From positions 57,479 to 121,478 of the forward strand of contig NZ_PRLD01000010.1 in NCBI RefSeq assembly GCF_003287405.1: a DNA stretch of 64,000 bases. The letters are read 5' to 3'. Origin of the DNA: Faecalibacterium prausnitzii. GTDB lineage: Bacteria; Bacillota; Clostridia; Oscillospirales; Ruminococcaceae. The position numbers and the translations under genes are program-made. This document shows, piece by piece, positions 1 through 7,754 of the stretch (position 1 is its first letter; each line of letters starts with the position of its first letter). Below the pieces are notes generated by a model. It ran no database searches. It had not been told where the DNA came from and saw only the letters and a program-made list of their open reading frames with translations.

Positions 1-536
1 GCATCCAGCAGACCACCGACCTGCGCCATGTGGACGAAGCCGTGGCCAAGGCCGAGGCTGCCATGCGGCAGGACCGGCAGACCTACTACGAGCACAACGG
101 CCGCGCCCGCCAGCTGGAAGGCCTGAACGAAAAGATGGAGCGCACCCTGCAGGAAAAGCGGGATGCCGAGCACTTTTTGAAGGTGCTTGCCCCCAAATAC
201 AAGACCGTAATCGTGGTGGACTTGCAGGAGGACACCGTGCGCCCCGTTATTGTGCCGGACGACTTCCAGTCCGTTCTGGACACCTGCGGCGGCTCTTTCC
301 GCGCTGCGTTGACCAACTACCGCGACACGTTGGTAGCGCCCGAGGACAGAGAAAACTTTGCAAAGTTGTTCGATTTCGGCCTTGTGCGCAGCACCGTGTT
401 CAGCAGCAACCTGCTGGAGCACCGCTACCGCAAGACGGACGGACGCAGCTTCTGCATCCGTGTGACCCCCTACTCCCGCAGCGGCTCCCATATCAACGAG
501 GTGCTGTGGATCTTCGCGGATGAAGATGTAGAGTAA
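1..536 (+). CDS. C-terminal part of a sensor-like protein (partial)
   Basis: The reading frame is open from base 3 and runs off the left edge, so the true start lies outside; the GTG at base 30 is simply an internal Val codon. The visible part begins with a charged helical stretch rich in Glu, Lys and Arg that looks like a coiled coil, followed by about 110 residues with the alternating pattern of a PAS-like sensory domain (from YKTVIVVDLQEDTVRPVIV to the C-terminal VLWIFADEDVE). In this bacterial group such segments occur in multi-domain signalling proteins of the GGDEF or histidine kinase type, but no catalytic domain is visible here. The function is therefore an inference. A strong terminator follows directly. 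Confidence 0.55.
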   Translation, partial: IQQTTDLRHVDEAVAKAEAAMRQDRQTYYEHNGRARQLEGLNEKMERTLQEKRDAEHFLKVLAPKYKTVIVVDLQEDTVRPVIVPDDFQSVLDTCGGSFRAALTNYRDTLVAPEDRENFAKLFDFGLVRSTVFSSNLLEHRYRKTDGRSFCIRVTPYSRSGSHINEVLWIFADEDVE

Positions 537-554
537 AATATTCTTGTATGCTAT

Positions 555-588
555 AAAAGCAGCCAGACCGCCCGGTCTGGCTGCTTTT
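555..588 (+). terminator. Rho-independent terminator after the partial sensor gene
   Basis: A 15-bp perfect stem (AAAAGCAGCCAGACC paired with GGTCTGGCTGCTTTT) with a 4-base loop begins 19 bases after the stop codon and ends in a T run. Confidence 0.85.
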
Positions 589-620
589 GCGTTTGACGCT
601 CGCAGGAGCGCCCGGGAATT

Positions 621-812
621 ACCCCTTCCGTCTTGCCGCTTCGCGTCAAGCCACACGCCCCCTTTTGTCGCTATGCGACATCTTCCCCCGGAGCGGGGGA
701 AGTCGTCCCTCAAGGGGACGGCTTTTGGTGGCGGCGGCAAGGTTTCCGGCATAGCGCAAAGGCGTCCCCTTGGGGGAGCTGGATGCGAACGCAGTGAGCA
801 GACTGAGGGGGT
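621..812. repeat. Palindromic intergenic repeat, family A
   Basis: A GC-rich block with outer arms ACCCCTTCCGTC and GACTGAGGGGGT and inner arms built on CCCCCGGAGCGGGGG and GTCCCCTTGGGGGAGCTGG. The same architecture recurs at 3357, 13383, 18171, 20590, 25472, 33467, 39259, 40760 and 46096. Reading frames across it encode no recognisable protein. Confidence 0.8.
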
Positions 813-860
813 GCCCGCCGCGCGGCTGTTTCCGCAGGAAACAAGCGCGGTAGCTGCCGT

Positions 861-988
861 TTCCCTTCACGACCCCACCCGTGAAAATGCGTTTGGAGCG
901 GTCAGCAGGCCGCGACAAACGCGAAATATAAAATAATTATTCCGCTGATTATGGCCAGAGCGCAGCGGAGGTCATTTTAAATCGTCCC
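861..988. repeat. Palindromic intergenic repeat, family B (right part)
   Basis: It carries the family B hallmarks CGACCCCACCCGTGAAAATG and CCGCTGATTATGGCCAGAGC, and ends in CATTTTAAATCGTCCC. Related copies lie at about 5078, 8498, 25738 and 27062. Together with the family A copy it fills the gap between the first gene and azlC. Confidence 0.75.
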
Positions 989-1008
989 GGCAGCAAGAAG
1001 TCGCCGTC

Positions 1009-1036
1009 TTGCAAAAGCGCCGGGATGTGCTATAAT
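1009..1036 (+). promoter_or_regulatory. Promoter for azlCD
   Basis: TTGCAA, a 16-base spacer and a perfect TATAAT lie 79 bases upstream of the azlC start. Confidence 0.6.
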
Positions 1037-1115
1037 AGAAATCACTTATTTCATACAATATATGTGGGTATATGGGCGCACCGCCCGCTGTTCCCGCAAA
1101 GCAAGGAGCTTTTCT

Positions 1116-1859
1116 ATGCAGCATCTGTCCCGAACCGTTTCTCCCGCCCTGCCGCACCCCTGCCTGCGGGCGCTGCGGGCGGCTTTTCCGCAGACCATCC
1201 CGGTGCTGGCGGGTTATTTTGTGCTGGGGCTGGGCTACGGCATCTATGTGCAGTCCTTGGGGCTGCCGGTGTGGATGCCCATGCTCATGGGCACTGTCGT
1301 GTACGGCGGCTCGCTGGAGTTCGTGCTGGCAAGTTTGCTGCTGGGCGCGTTCTCGCCGCTGTCGGCCTTTTTAATGGCGCTGATGATCCAGGCGCGGCAC
1401 CTGTTCTACGGCCTTGCCATGCTGGAGCGCTATAAGGGCTGCGGCTGGCGCAGCTTTTACATGATCTTTGCCATGAGCGACGAGACCTTTTCCATCACCT
1501 GCTCGGCAACGCCGCCGGAAGGGGTGAACAAGGGCTGGTTCATGTTTTTCATCACCCTGCTGGATCAGCTTTACTGGGTGGGCAGCGCCGGGCTTGGGGC
1601 TGCGCTGGGCACCGTACTGCCCTTCAGCACCGAGGGCGTGGATTTTGTCATGACCGCAATGTTCACGGTCATCTTCCTGAACCAGTGGGAAAAAGATCAG
1701 CAGCACGGCAGTGCCCTGATCGGGCTTGCCGTGCCGCTGGTGTGTCTGATTGTATTTGGTTCCGGCAGCTTTCTGCTGCCGTCCATGGCTGGCATTCTGG
1801 TGCTGCTGCTGGCTTTGCGCCGTCCGATGGAAAAAGCAGCCGGGGAGGTAGAAGAATGA
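1116..1859 (+). CDS. azlC: AzlC family branched-chain amino acid exporter, large subunit
   Basis: A 247-residue integral membrane protein. AzlC proteins pair with a small AzlD subunit to export branched-chain amino acids or their analogues across the cytoplasmic membrane. The sequence shows the AzlC pattern: an N-terminal helix with FPQTIPVLAGYFVLGLGYGI, a conserved Gly-rich segment around VVYGGSLEFVLASLLLG, then the QARHLFYGLAMLERYK and MSDETFSITC motifs. The start at 1116 is chosen over an upstream in-frame ATG at 1062 because AAGGAG sits 7 bases before it and family similarity begins there. The stop overlaps the azlD start (ATGA), which points to translational coupling. Confidence 0.93.
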   Translation: MQHLSRTVSPALPHPCLRALRAAFPQTIPVLAGYFVLGLGYGIYVQSLGLPVWMPMLMGTVVYGGSLEFVLASLLLGAFSPLSAFLMALMIQARHLFYGLAMLERYKGCGWRSFYMIFAMSDETFSITCSATPPEGVNKGWFMFFITLLDQLYWVGSAGLGAALGTVLPFSTEGVDFVMTAMFTVIFLNQWEKDQQHGSALIGLAVPLVCLIVFGSGSFLLPSMAGILVLLLALRRPMEKAAGEVEE

Positions 1860-2185
1860 CAGCAGTTCAGATGGGGCTTACCATTGCGGTGTGCACCGCC
1901 GCCACCATGCTTACCCGTTTTTTGCCGTTTCTGGTCTTTTCCAGCAAGGAGCAGCAGCCGCCGGAGGTGGTGCGGTATCTGGGGCGGGTGCTGCCCGCCG
2001 CCATCTTCGGGATGCTCATCGTTTATTGCCTGAAGGGCGTTACCCCGTTCTCCGGCAGCCACGGCATCCCGGAAGCGCTTGCGCTGCTGGCTACCATCGC
2101 GCTGCACAAGTGGAAGCACCAGACCCTGCTCAGCGTGGCGGGGGGCACTTTTTGCTATGTACTGCTGGTGCAGCTGGTGTTCTAA
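1856..2185 (+). CDS. azlD: AzlD family branched-chain amino acid exporter, small subunit
   Basis: A 109-residue protein with about four hydrophobic segments, the usual AzlD length. It carries the N-terminal motif CTAATMLTRFLPFLVF and the central RYLGRVLPAAIFGMLIVYCL segment typical of AzlD. It starts within the azlC stop codon and has its own GGGGAGG ribosome site inside the end of azlC, so the two subunits are co-translated. ansA lies convergently 9 bases downstream. Confidence 0.93.
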   Translation: MTAVQMGLTIAVCTAATMLTRFLPFLVFSSKEQQPPEVVRYLGRVLPAAIFGMLIVYCLKGVTPFSGSHGIPEALALLATIALHKWKHQTLLSVAGGTFCYVLLVQLVF

Positions 2186-2194
2186 AAAAACGGC

Positions 2195-3202
2195 TCAGTG
2201 GTAGAAGGTGTCAAAGTTCACCTGACGGTAGAACCGCTGCTGCAGCTGGTCAAAGCTTTCGCAGTTCTGCGCCAGCAGCCACATACTTTTGGTCACCACG
2301 GCCTCGATGGTCATATCGTGGGCTTCCAAGAAGCGGAAGCGGTTGCGCACCCGCTTGCCCACCTCGTACACGCCCACATCGCTGCCCTCGTAGGTGACCT
2401 GCGTGGTCATGATGAGTACCTTGTGGGTGGTTTCGTAATCGCCCAGCCCGGCGGCAAAGGCGTCCATCAGCTGCTGCGGGATGCCGCCCACGCCGAAGCT
2501 TTCTACGATGACGCAGTCGTATAGGCGGAAGATCTCCGGGATAAGCGCCGGGGACATCCCCGGGGTCAGCTTGAGCAGGAACACCCGGCTGTCCAGCGTG
2601 CGGCTGAACTCCACCGGGCCGGTGGGCCACGGCGAGGGGATGTACCGCACCAGCCGGTCGCCCTGCACCAGCGCCAGCTCCGGGAAGTTGACCGACGCAA
2701 AGGCGTCGTAGCTGATGGTCTTGTTCTTTTTGGCGCGGGTGCCCGCGATGACGTGCCCGCCGAACACCACCATCACGCCCCGGCTGCCCGGGTCGATGGC
2801 GCAGACTACGCTGTCCCGCAGGTTTTTCTTGGCATCCGTGATTTCGTTGGAGATGGGCTGCTGTGCGCCGGTAAGGATGATGGGCTTATCCGCGTTCTGA
2901 ATTAAATAGGAGAGCGCCGCCGCAGAATACGCCAGCGTATCCGTGCCGTGGCAGATGATAAAGCCATCGTATAAGGCATAGTTTTCCTGAATGGCGCGTG
3001 CCATCATGAGCCAGTGCTCCTGCCCGAGGTCGGTGCTGTCGATGCTGCACAGCGCCAGCGTTTCCGGGCAGCACAGTTCCTTCAATTCCGGCAGATGGGC
3101 AAGCAGTTCCTCGCTGGAAAGCACAGGCTTCAGCCCCTGCTGGGTGCGCACGCTGGCAATGGTGCCGCCGGTGGTGATGAAAAGCAGACGTTGTTTGGAC
3201 AT
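2195..3202 (-). CDS. ansA: Type I L-asparaginase
   Basis: 335 residues, the usual size for cytoplasmic type I asparaginases, which hydrolyse L-asparagine to aspartate and ammonia. The N-terminal catalytic motif FITTGGTIAS and the second active-site motif CHGTDTLAYSAAAL are intact, as is the downstream LTGAQQPI segment. The frame is open much further upstream, but homology and the motif position require a start at 3202; a G-rich ribosome site lies about 10 bases before it. No signal peptide is seen, consistent with the cytoplasmic enzyme. It is convergent with azlCD and divergent from the trxB-like gene. Confidence 0.93.
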   Translation of the reverse strand: MSKQRLLFITTGGTIASVRTQQGLKPVLSSEELLAHLPELKELCCPETLALCSIDSTDLGQEHWLMMARAIQENYALYDGFIICHGTDTLAYSAAALSYLIQNADKPIILTGAQQPISNEITDAKKNLRDSVVCAIDPGSRGVMVVFGGHVIAGTRAKKNKTISYDAFASVNFPELALVQGDRLVRYIPSPWPTGPVEFSRTLDSRVFLLKLTPGMSPALIPEIFRLYDCVIVESFGVGGIPQQLMDAFAAGLGDYETTHKVLIMTTQVTYEGSDVGVYEVGKRVRNRFRFLEAHDMTIEAVVTKSMWLLAQNCESFDQLQQRFYRQVNFDTFYH

Positions 3203-3243
3203 AAAGCAAAAGCCCCCTGTGGCAGTAATTTCAACATGACAAC

Positions 3244-3272
3244 AGTATAGCACACGCCCCGGGGCTTGAACA
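3244..3272 (-). promoter_or_regulatory. Candidate promoter for ansA
   Basis: On the minus strand TGTTCA, a 17-base spacer and TATACT lie about 40 bases upstream of the ansA start. The -35 match is weak and the -10 is good. Confidence 0.45.
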
Positions 3273-3331
3273 GTGCCCGCCGCCCAAAAAGTTTTTGCGA
3301 CCCGGTCACAGAAATCAGCACGGTTTTTGTA

Positions 3332-3337
3332 TATAAT
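3332..3337 (+). promoter_or_regulatory. Candidate -10 box for the trxB-like gene
   Basis: A perfect TATAAT lies upstream of the repeat that precedes the trxB-like gene. No convincing -35 is seen, so this is tentative. Confidence 0.35.
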
Positions 3338-3356
3338 AAGGGAAAAAGAATTAGAA

Positions 3357-3492
3357 TACCCCTTCAGCTTCGCTGCGCTCAGCAGCTCCCCCATGGGGGA
3401 GCCTTCTGGAGAAACCGGAAAGTTGACCGCTGCAACGAAAGGCGTCCCCTTGGGGGAGCTGGCAAACCCGCAGGGTTTGACTGAGGGGGTAA
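3357..3492. repeat. Palindromic intergenic repeat, family A, in the trxB leader
   Basis: The outer arms are ACCCCTTCAGC and CTGAGGGGGTAA; the inner arms are CAGCTCCCCCATGGGGGAGCC and TCCCCTTGGGGGAGCTGGC-like blocks. It ends 7 bases before the AAAGGAG of the downstream gene, so it would be in the transcript leader. Confidence 0.8.
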
Positions 3493-3512
3493 TCAGGCAA
3501 AGGAGCAACACC

Positions 3513-4370
3513 ATGTCCAACATTGTTATTGTAGGTTCCGGCCCAGCGGGGGTGTCCGCCGCTTTGTACGCCGTGCGCGCCGGGGTGCAGACCACCGTGC
3601 TGACCAAAGGCTCCGGGGCGCTGGCGCGCGCCGAAACAATCGAAAATTATTACGGCTTTGCCCAGCCGGTCTCCGGGCCAGAGCTGGAACGCCGCAGCAT
3701 CGAGAACGCCCGGCGGCTGGGGGTGCAGTTCGTGCAGACCGAGGCCGTGGGGCTGACATGGACCGACCGCCTGACTGTGGAAACGCTGGCGGGCGCGTAC
3801 CCGGCAGACGCGGTCATTCTGGCAACGGGTGCTTCCCGCGCTGTGCCCCGCATCCCGGGGCTGACCGGGCTGGAAGGCCACGGCGTAAGCTGGTGCGCCG
3901 CCTGCGATGCCTTTTTCTACCGTGGAAAGGACGTGGCGGTGCTGGGCAGCGGCGAGTACGCCCTGCACGAGGTGCAGGCGCTTTTGCCGGTGGTGAAAAG
4001 CGTTACCCTGCTGACGGACGGCGCAGCCCTGACCGCAGATTTCCCGCCCGAGGTGACCGTCTGCACCCAGAAGGTGGAAGCCATTCTGGGCGAACAGACT
4101 GTCACCGGCGTGCAGCTGGCGGGCGGCACGGTGCGGGAGGTGTCCGGTGTGTTCGTGGCGCTGGGCGTGGCGGGCAGCACCGCGCTTGCCCGGAAGCTGG
4201 GCGCTGCCGTAGAGGGCAGCCGCATCGTGGTGGATGACAAAATGCAGACCACCGTGCCCGGCCTGTACGCCGCCGGGGACTGCACCGGCGGGCTGTTACA
4301 GGTGGCAAAAGCGGTCTATGAGGGCGCGCTGGCGGGTACGGAAGCCGCCAAGGCGCTGCGAAAGGGGTGA
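3513..4370 (+). CDS. Thioredoxin reductase-like FAD/NAD(P)H oxidoreductase
   Basis: 285 residues, slightly shorter than the usual 300-320 of bacterial thioredoxin reductase. It has the N-terminal FAD-binding GSGPAGVSAALYAVRAG, the redox-active pair in WCAACDAFFYRG (CxxC), and the C-terminal FAD motif GLYAAGDCTGG. The NAD(P)H site region reads VAVLGSGEYALHEVQ, with Glu where the second part of the usual GGGDSA-type motif lies. This suggests an atypical partner or electron donor, but that is an inference. The start at 3513 is set by AAAGGAG 8 bases upstream. The Crp/Fnr-type regulator follows after 5 bases, implying a shared redox function. Confidence 0.85.
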   Translation: MSNIVIVGSGPAGVSAALYAVRAGVQTTVLTKGSGALARAETIENYYGFAQPVSGPELERRSIENARRLGVQFVQTEAVGLTWTDRLTVETLAGAYPADAVILATGASRAVPRIPGLTGLEGHGVSWCAACDAFFYRGKDVAVLGSGEYALHEVQALLPVVKSVTLLTDGAALTADFPPEVTVCTQKVEAILGEQTVTGVQLAGGTVREVSGVFVALGVAGSTALARKLGAAVEGSRIVVDDKMQTTVPGLYAAGDCTGGLLQVAKAVYEGALAGTEAAKALRKG

Positions 4371-4375
4371 GCCGT

Positions 4376-5062
4376 ATGGCAGAAACATCTCCGCACGCCC
4401 GGTGTCTGGCCTGTGCGTTTCCGTTCTGGGAGCAGCTGACCCCGGAAGAGCAGGAGCGGCTGTGCCGCTTTACCCGCCCGGTGCACTACGCCAAGGGTGC
4501 CCGGGTGCACAGCCCGCTGGAAAGCTGCGTGGGCATTCTGCTGCTGCGCAGCGGGCAGCTGCGCTCCTATCTGCTGTCCGAGGACGGCAGAGATGTGACG
4601 CTGTACCGCCTGTTCGGCGGGGAGGTGTGCATCCTGTCCGCCTCCTGCGTGATGGATGCGGTGAACATCGACCTTTACATCGACGCCGAGGAGGACACCG
4701 AAGCGCTGTGCATCAGTGCGGGCATCTTCCGGCAGCTGATGCAGGAGAACGTCTATGTGCGCTGCTACGCCTACCAGATGACGGCAGAGCGCTTTTCCGA
4801 CACCATGTGGACGATGCAGCAGATCTTGTTCATGAGCGCCGACCGGCGGCTGGCGATCTTTTTGACCGATGAGCTTGCCAAGACCGGCGGCGAGGATGTC
4901 CGCATGACCCACGACCAGATGGCAAGGTACATGGGCTCTGCCCGCGAGGTGGTGAGCCGGATGCTCAAATACTTTGCGCAGGAGGGCTGGGTGCGGCTGT
5001 ACCGCGGCGGCGTGCAGGTGCTGGATAAGCAGAAGCTGCAGGCGCTGGCAAGAGGAAAATAA
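4376..5062 (+). CDS. Crp/Fnr family transcriptional regulator
   Basis: A 228-residue protein with an N-terminal cyclic-nucleotide-binding-type beta roll (about 20-140) and a C-terminal winged helix with MTHDQMARYMGSAREVVSRM, the typical Crp/Fnr recognition helix. Cys10 and Cys13 form a CxxC near the N-terminus, with additional Cys residues in the beta roll, so a redox or metal sensor is plausible though unproven. A GTG at 4367 is in frame, but AAAGGGG is correctly spaced for the ATG at 4376. It is probably co-transcribed with the preceding thioredoxin reductase-like gene. Confidence 0.88.
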   Translation: MAETSPHARCLACAFPFWEQLTPEEQERLCRFTRPVHYAKGARVHSPLESCVGILLLRSGQLRSYLLSEDGRDVTLYRLFGGEVCILSASCVMDAVNIDLYIDAEEDTEALCISAGIFRQLMQENVYVRCYAYQMTAERFSDTMWTMQQILFMSADRRLAIFLTDELAKTGGEDVRMTHDQMARYMGSAREVVSRMLKYFAQEGWVRLYRGGVQVLDKQKLQALARGK

Positions 5063-5077
5063 CGTTCTCTTCCTTGT

Positions 5078-5447
5078 GCGGGGACGATTTGGAATGCGCT
5101 CCGCTTCGCTCTGCGCATCATCAGCGGAAAGAATAGTGTTATAATTTGTGGCTCAGAAACGCCTGCGGGCGTTTCTGAGCCACTTTTTCACAGAAGGGGT
5201 CGTAAAGACAAGCTGCATCTGCCGCACCGCTTCCTGCGGAAGCGCGGTGCGGAAAGTAGAAAGTCATGCTGGCAGCGCGACTGTTTCCGCAGGAAACAAG
5301 CGCTGACCTGCCATTTATCTCTACGACCCCACTCGTGAAAATGGAATACCGGAGCGTCCGCAGACGCTCCGGTATTCCGAAATTAATAATAATTTTTCCG
5401 CTGAAAATGGCTAGAGCGCAAGCGGAAGCCATTTAAAATCGTTTTGT
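5078..5447. repeat. Palindromic composite repeat, family B, between convergent genes
   Basis: The left arm GGGGACGATTTGGAATGCGC and the right arm ending CCATTTAAAATCGTTTTG are inverted relatives. The centre holds GGGTCGTAAAGACAAGC, CGACCCCACTCGTGAAAATG and a perfect CCGGAGCG...CGCTCCGG hairpin. It fills the gap between the Crp-type gene and ptsI, which converge. A terminator hairpin at 5148 lies inside it. Confidence 0.78.
5148..5188 (+). terminator. Rho-independent terminator
   Basis: A perfect 16-bp stem GTGGCTCAGAAACGCC with loop TGCG is followed by TTTTT. Its core is the same as that of the argF terminator at 20528. Confidence 0.9.
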
Positions 5448-5460
5448 AGTACGGTGCTTA

Positions 5461-7104
5461 TCAGGCCTTCTCAGAGGGCTTGCTCAGGTCTACGCTGCGG
5501 ATGATCTTGCGCACCGGCAGGATGCTCTTGGCGTTCATGGACAGTTCGTCCACGCCCATGCGCAGGAAAGTCTCGGTCAGGGCGGTGTCAGCGCCCAGTT
5601 CGCCGCAGATGCCCACCCAGATGCCGTGGCGGTGACCGGCTTCAATGGTCATCTTGATGGCGCGCAGCACGGCGGGGTGATGGGGGTTGAAGAAAGGCTC
5701 CAGCTTTGCGTTCTGGCGGTCCAGTGCACAGGTGTACTGGGTCAGGTCGTTGGTGCCGATGGAGAAGAAGTCGCACTCGGCGGCCAGCTCGTCCGCGATG
5801 AGCACGGCGGCGGGGGTCTCGATCATGGTGCCCACTTCAATGTTCTGTCCCATCTTGACGCCCTCGGCGGTCAGCTCGGCGCGGCACTCTTCCAGAACAG
5901 CCTTGGCGTCCTGCAGTTCCCGCAGGCTGGTGATCATGGGGAACATGATGCTCATGTTGCCGTAGGCGGAAGCCCGCAGCAGCGCGCGCAGCTGGGTCTT
6001 GAAGAAGTCCTTGCGGGTCAGGCAGATGCGGATGGCGCGGTAGCCCAGTGCGGGGTTATCCTCGTGGTCCAGCTTCATGTAATCCACGGTCTTGTCTGCG
6101 CCGATATCACAGGTGCGCACCACCACCTTGCGGGGTGCAAGGCTTTCCACCACCTGCTTGTAAGCCTCGAACTGGTAGTCCTCGGTGGGGAAGTCCTTGC
6201 AGTTCAGGTAAACGAACTCGGTGCGGAACAGACCCACGCCGCCGGCGTCGTTCTGCTGCACTGCACCCACGTCGCCCATGCCGCCGATGTTGGCGAACAC
6301 GTTGATGGTCTTGCCGTCCAGCGTGGTGTTGGGCTTGCCCTTCAGCTCCTGCAGCAGAGCCTGCTTTTTCTGGTCCTCCTGCTGGCGCTTTTTCAGGCTC
6401 TTGAGCAGGTCGGGGGTGGGGTCCACATACACACAGGCATTGTAGCCGTCCACCACAGCCATCTTGCCGTCCCAGTCCTCCTGAATGTCCTTGCACTGGA
6501 TCAGGGCGGGGATGTTCATGCTGCGTGCCAGAATGGCGGTGTGGCTGTTGGAGCTGCCCTCGCGGGTGATAAAGCCCAGCAGCAGGCTCTTGTCCATGCG
6601 CACGGTCTCGGAGGGAGCCAGATCCTCGGCTACCAGAATGCTGGGCTCGGTGCCCTGCAGGGAAGCGTTGTCCACCCCCTGCAGAATGTCCAGCATGGCC
6701 TGCGCAATGTCCAGCACATCGGCGCTGCGGGCCTGCAGATACGGGTCGTCCATGGCGGCAAACACCGCAGCCTGATTGTTGCCGGCGGTCTTGACGGCGT
6801 ACTCGGCGCACATCTTCTGCCCGTTGATGATCTCCTTGATGGCATCCACAAAGTCGTCGTCATCCAGCATCATGGCGTGGATGTTGAACACCTCGGCGAT
6901 GTCCTCGCCGGCTTCTGCCAGTGCCTTTTCGTACAGGGCGGTCTGCTGCTCAATGGCCTTCTGGCGGGCAGCTTCAAAACGCTCCAGTTCTGCGGCGGTA
7001 TCTGCCACAGGAGCGGTGGAAATCGCGGTATCTTTTTTCTTGTAGATCTTCAGCTTGCCAATGGCGATGCCATTGAGTACGCTTTTGCCGGTGCCTACCT
7101 GCAT
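5461..7104 (-). CDS. ptsI: PTS enzyme I (phosphoenolpyruvate-protein phosphotransferase)
   Basis: 547 residues. Enzyme I takes phosphate from phosphoenolpyruvate onto a histidine and passes it to HPr, feeding all PTS sugar transporters. The phosphorylated His is H188 within REGSSNSHTAILARS, matching H189 of the classical enzyme. The C-terminal PEP-binding TIM barrel shows the VGLFRTEFVYL, EVGTMIETPAA, FSIGTNDLTQYT and GICGELGAD motifs. The start at 7104 (AAGGAG 8 bases upstream) is preferred over an ATG six codons further upstream. It follows ptsH with a 104-base gap that contains a terminator-like hairpin. Confidence 0.96.
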   Translation of the reverse strand: MQVGTGKSVLNGIAIGKLKIYKKKDTAISTAPVADTAAELERFEAARQKAIEQQTALYEKALAEAGEDIAEVFNIHAMMLDDDDFVDAIKEIINGQKMCAEYAVKTAGNNQAAVFAAMDDPYLQARSADVLDIAQAMLDILQGVDNASLQGTEPSILVAEDLAPSETVRMDKSLLLGFITREGSSNSHTAILARSMNIPALIQCKDIQEDWDGKMAVVDGYNACVYVDPTPDLLKSLKKRQQEDQKKQALLQELKGKPNTTLDGKTINVFANIGGMGDVGAVQQNDAGGVGLFRTEFVYLNCKDFPTEDYQFEAYKQVVESLAPRKVVVRTCDIGADKTVDYMKLDHEDNPALGYRAIRICLTRKDFFKTQLRALLRASAYGNMSIMFPMITSLRELQDAKAVLEECRAELTAEGVKMGQNIEVGTMIETPAAVLIADELAAECDFFSIGTNDLTQYTCALDRQNAKLEPFFNPHHPAVLRAIKMTIEAGHRHGIWVGICGELGADTALTETFLRMGVDELSMNAKSILPVRKIIRSVDLSKPSEKA

Positions 7105-7156
7105 AGCACGTTCTCCTTCCACTTACAGCCGGGGCATACAGCGCCCGGCGTTTTGT

Positions 7157-7190
7157 CAAAAAAAGCCCCCGCAGTTTTCCCGCGAGGGCT
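7157..7190 (-). terminator. Intercistronic terminator/attenuator between ptsH and ptsI
   Basis: On the minus strand AGCCCTCGCG pairs with GCGGGGGCT (one mismatch) around an 8-base loop and is followed by seven T residues. It sits after the ptsH stop codon and before the ptsI ribosome site. Confidence 0.7.
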
Positions 7191-7208
7191 CGGCTTTTAC
7201 GTCGCGGC

Positions 7209-7466
7209 TCAGACGTTCTCGCTCAGGAACTTCTGGATGGCCTCTGCGGCTGCTTCTTCATCATCGCCTTCGACCTTGATGGTCACGGTCTCGCCCTGCT
7301 TGACGCCCATGCCCATCAGAGCCATCAGCTTGCGCATATCGCAGCTCTTGCCGTCCTTCTCGAGGGTAGCGGTGCTTGCAAAGCCCTTCACGGTCTTGAC
7401 CAGCAGACCGGCGGGACGGGCATGGATGCCGCAGGCATCCTTAACAGTGTACTGAAATTCCTTCAT
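7209..7466 (-). CDS. ptsH: HPr phosphocarrier protein with Lys at position 46
   Basis: 85 residues, standard HPr length. The phosphoryl-accepting His15 is in GIHARPAG. Aligned without gaps to Bacillus HPr, position 46 (the HPr kinase target Ser in KSIMGVMS) is Lys in RKLMALMGMG, so seryl phosphorylation at that site is impossible. The ATG at 7466 is favoured because AGGAG lies 9 bases upstream, against 3 bases for the ATG two codons earlier. It heads the ptsH-ptsI operon. Confidence 0.96.
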   Translation of the reverse strand: MKEFQYTVKDACGIHARPAGLLVKTVKGFASTATLEKDGKSCDMRKLMALMGMGVKQGETVTIKVEGDDEEAAAEAIQKFLSENV

Positions 7467-7554
7467 AATCATTTTCTCCTTACTTGATCCCTCTGCCCGG
7501 ACTGCACATTCAGCCCCGGAGCATGGCTTTGCCAATGGGGATTGGTATACTACT

Positions 7555-7583
7555 ATTATAAACCCGTCCCGGTATTTTTGCAC
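7555..7583 (-). promoter_or_regulatory. Candidate promoter for ptsHI
   Basis: On the minus strand a perfect TATAAT is preceded, 17 bases upstream, by the weak -35 candidate GTGCAA. The 171-base stretch from here to base 7754 shows no other recognisable feature. Confidence 0.4.
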
Positions 7584-7754
7584 CGTTTCATATTGCCGAT
7601 TTTTACAAGAAAATTTTGTTACATTTGAACATACGGATGCTACAAAAATCCGTGTTTTGTCTAATTTTTGTCGAATCGTTTGTAAAAACTAGGCAGTTTG
7701 TGCAACTGCTGGACAAGAGCTTAAAAAAGGTCGTTTTTCCCCCGAATACCGTCC

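Noticed and set aside
544..936. Open frame of 130 codons after the first gene
   Set aside because: It lies entirely in terminator and repeat sequence; similar frames appear in every repeat copy.
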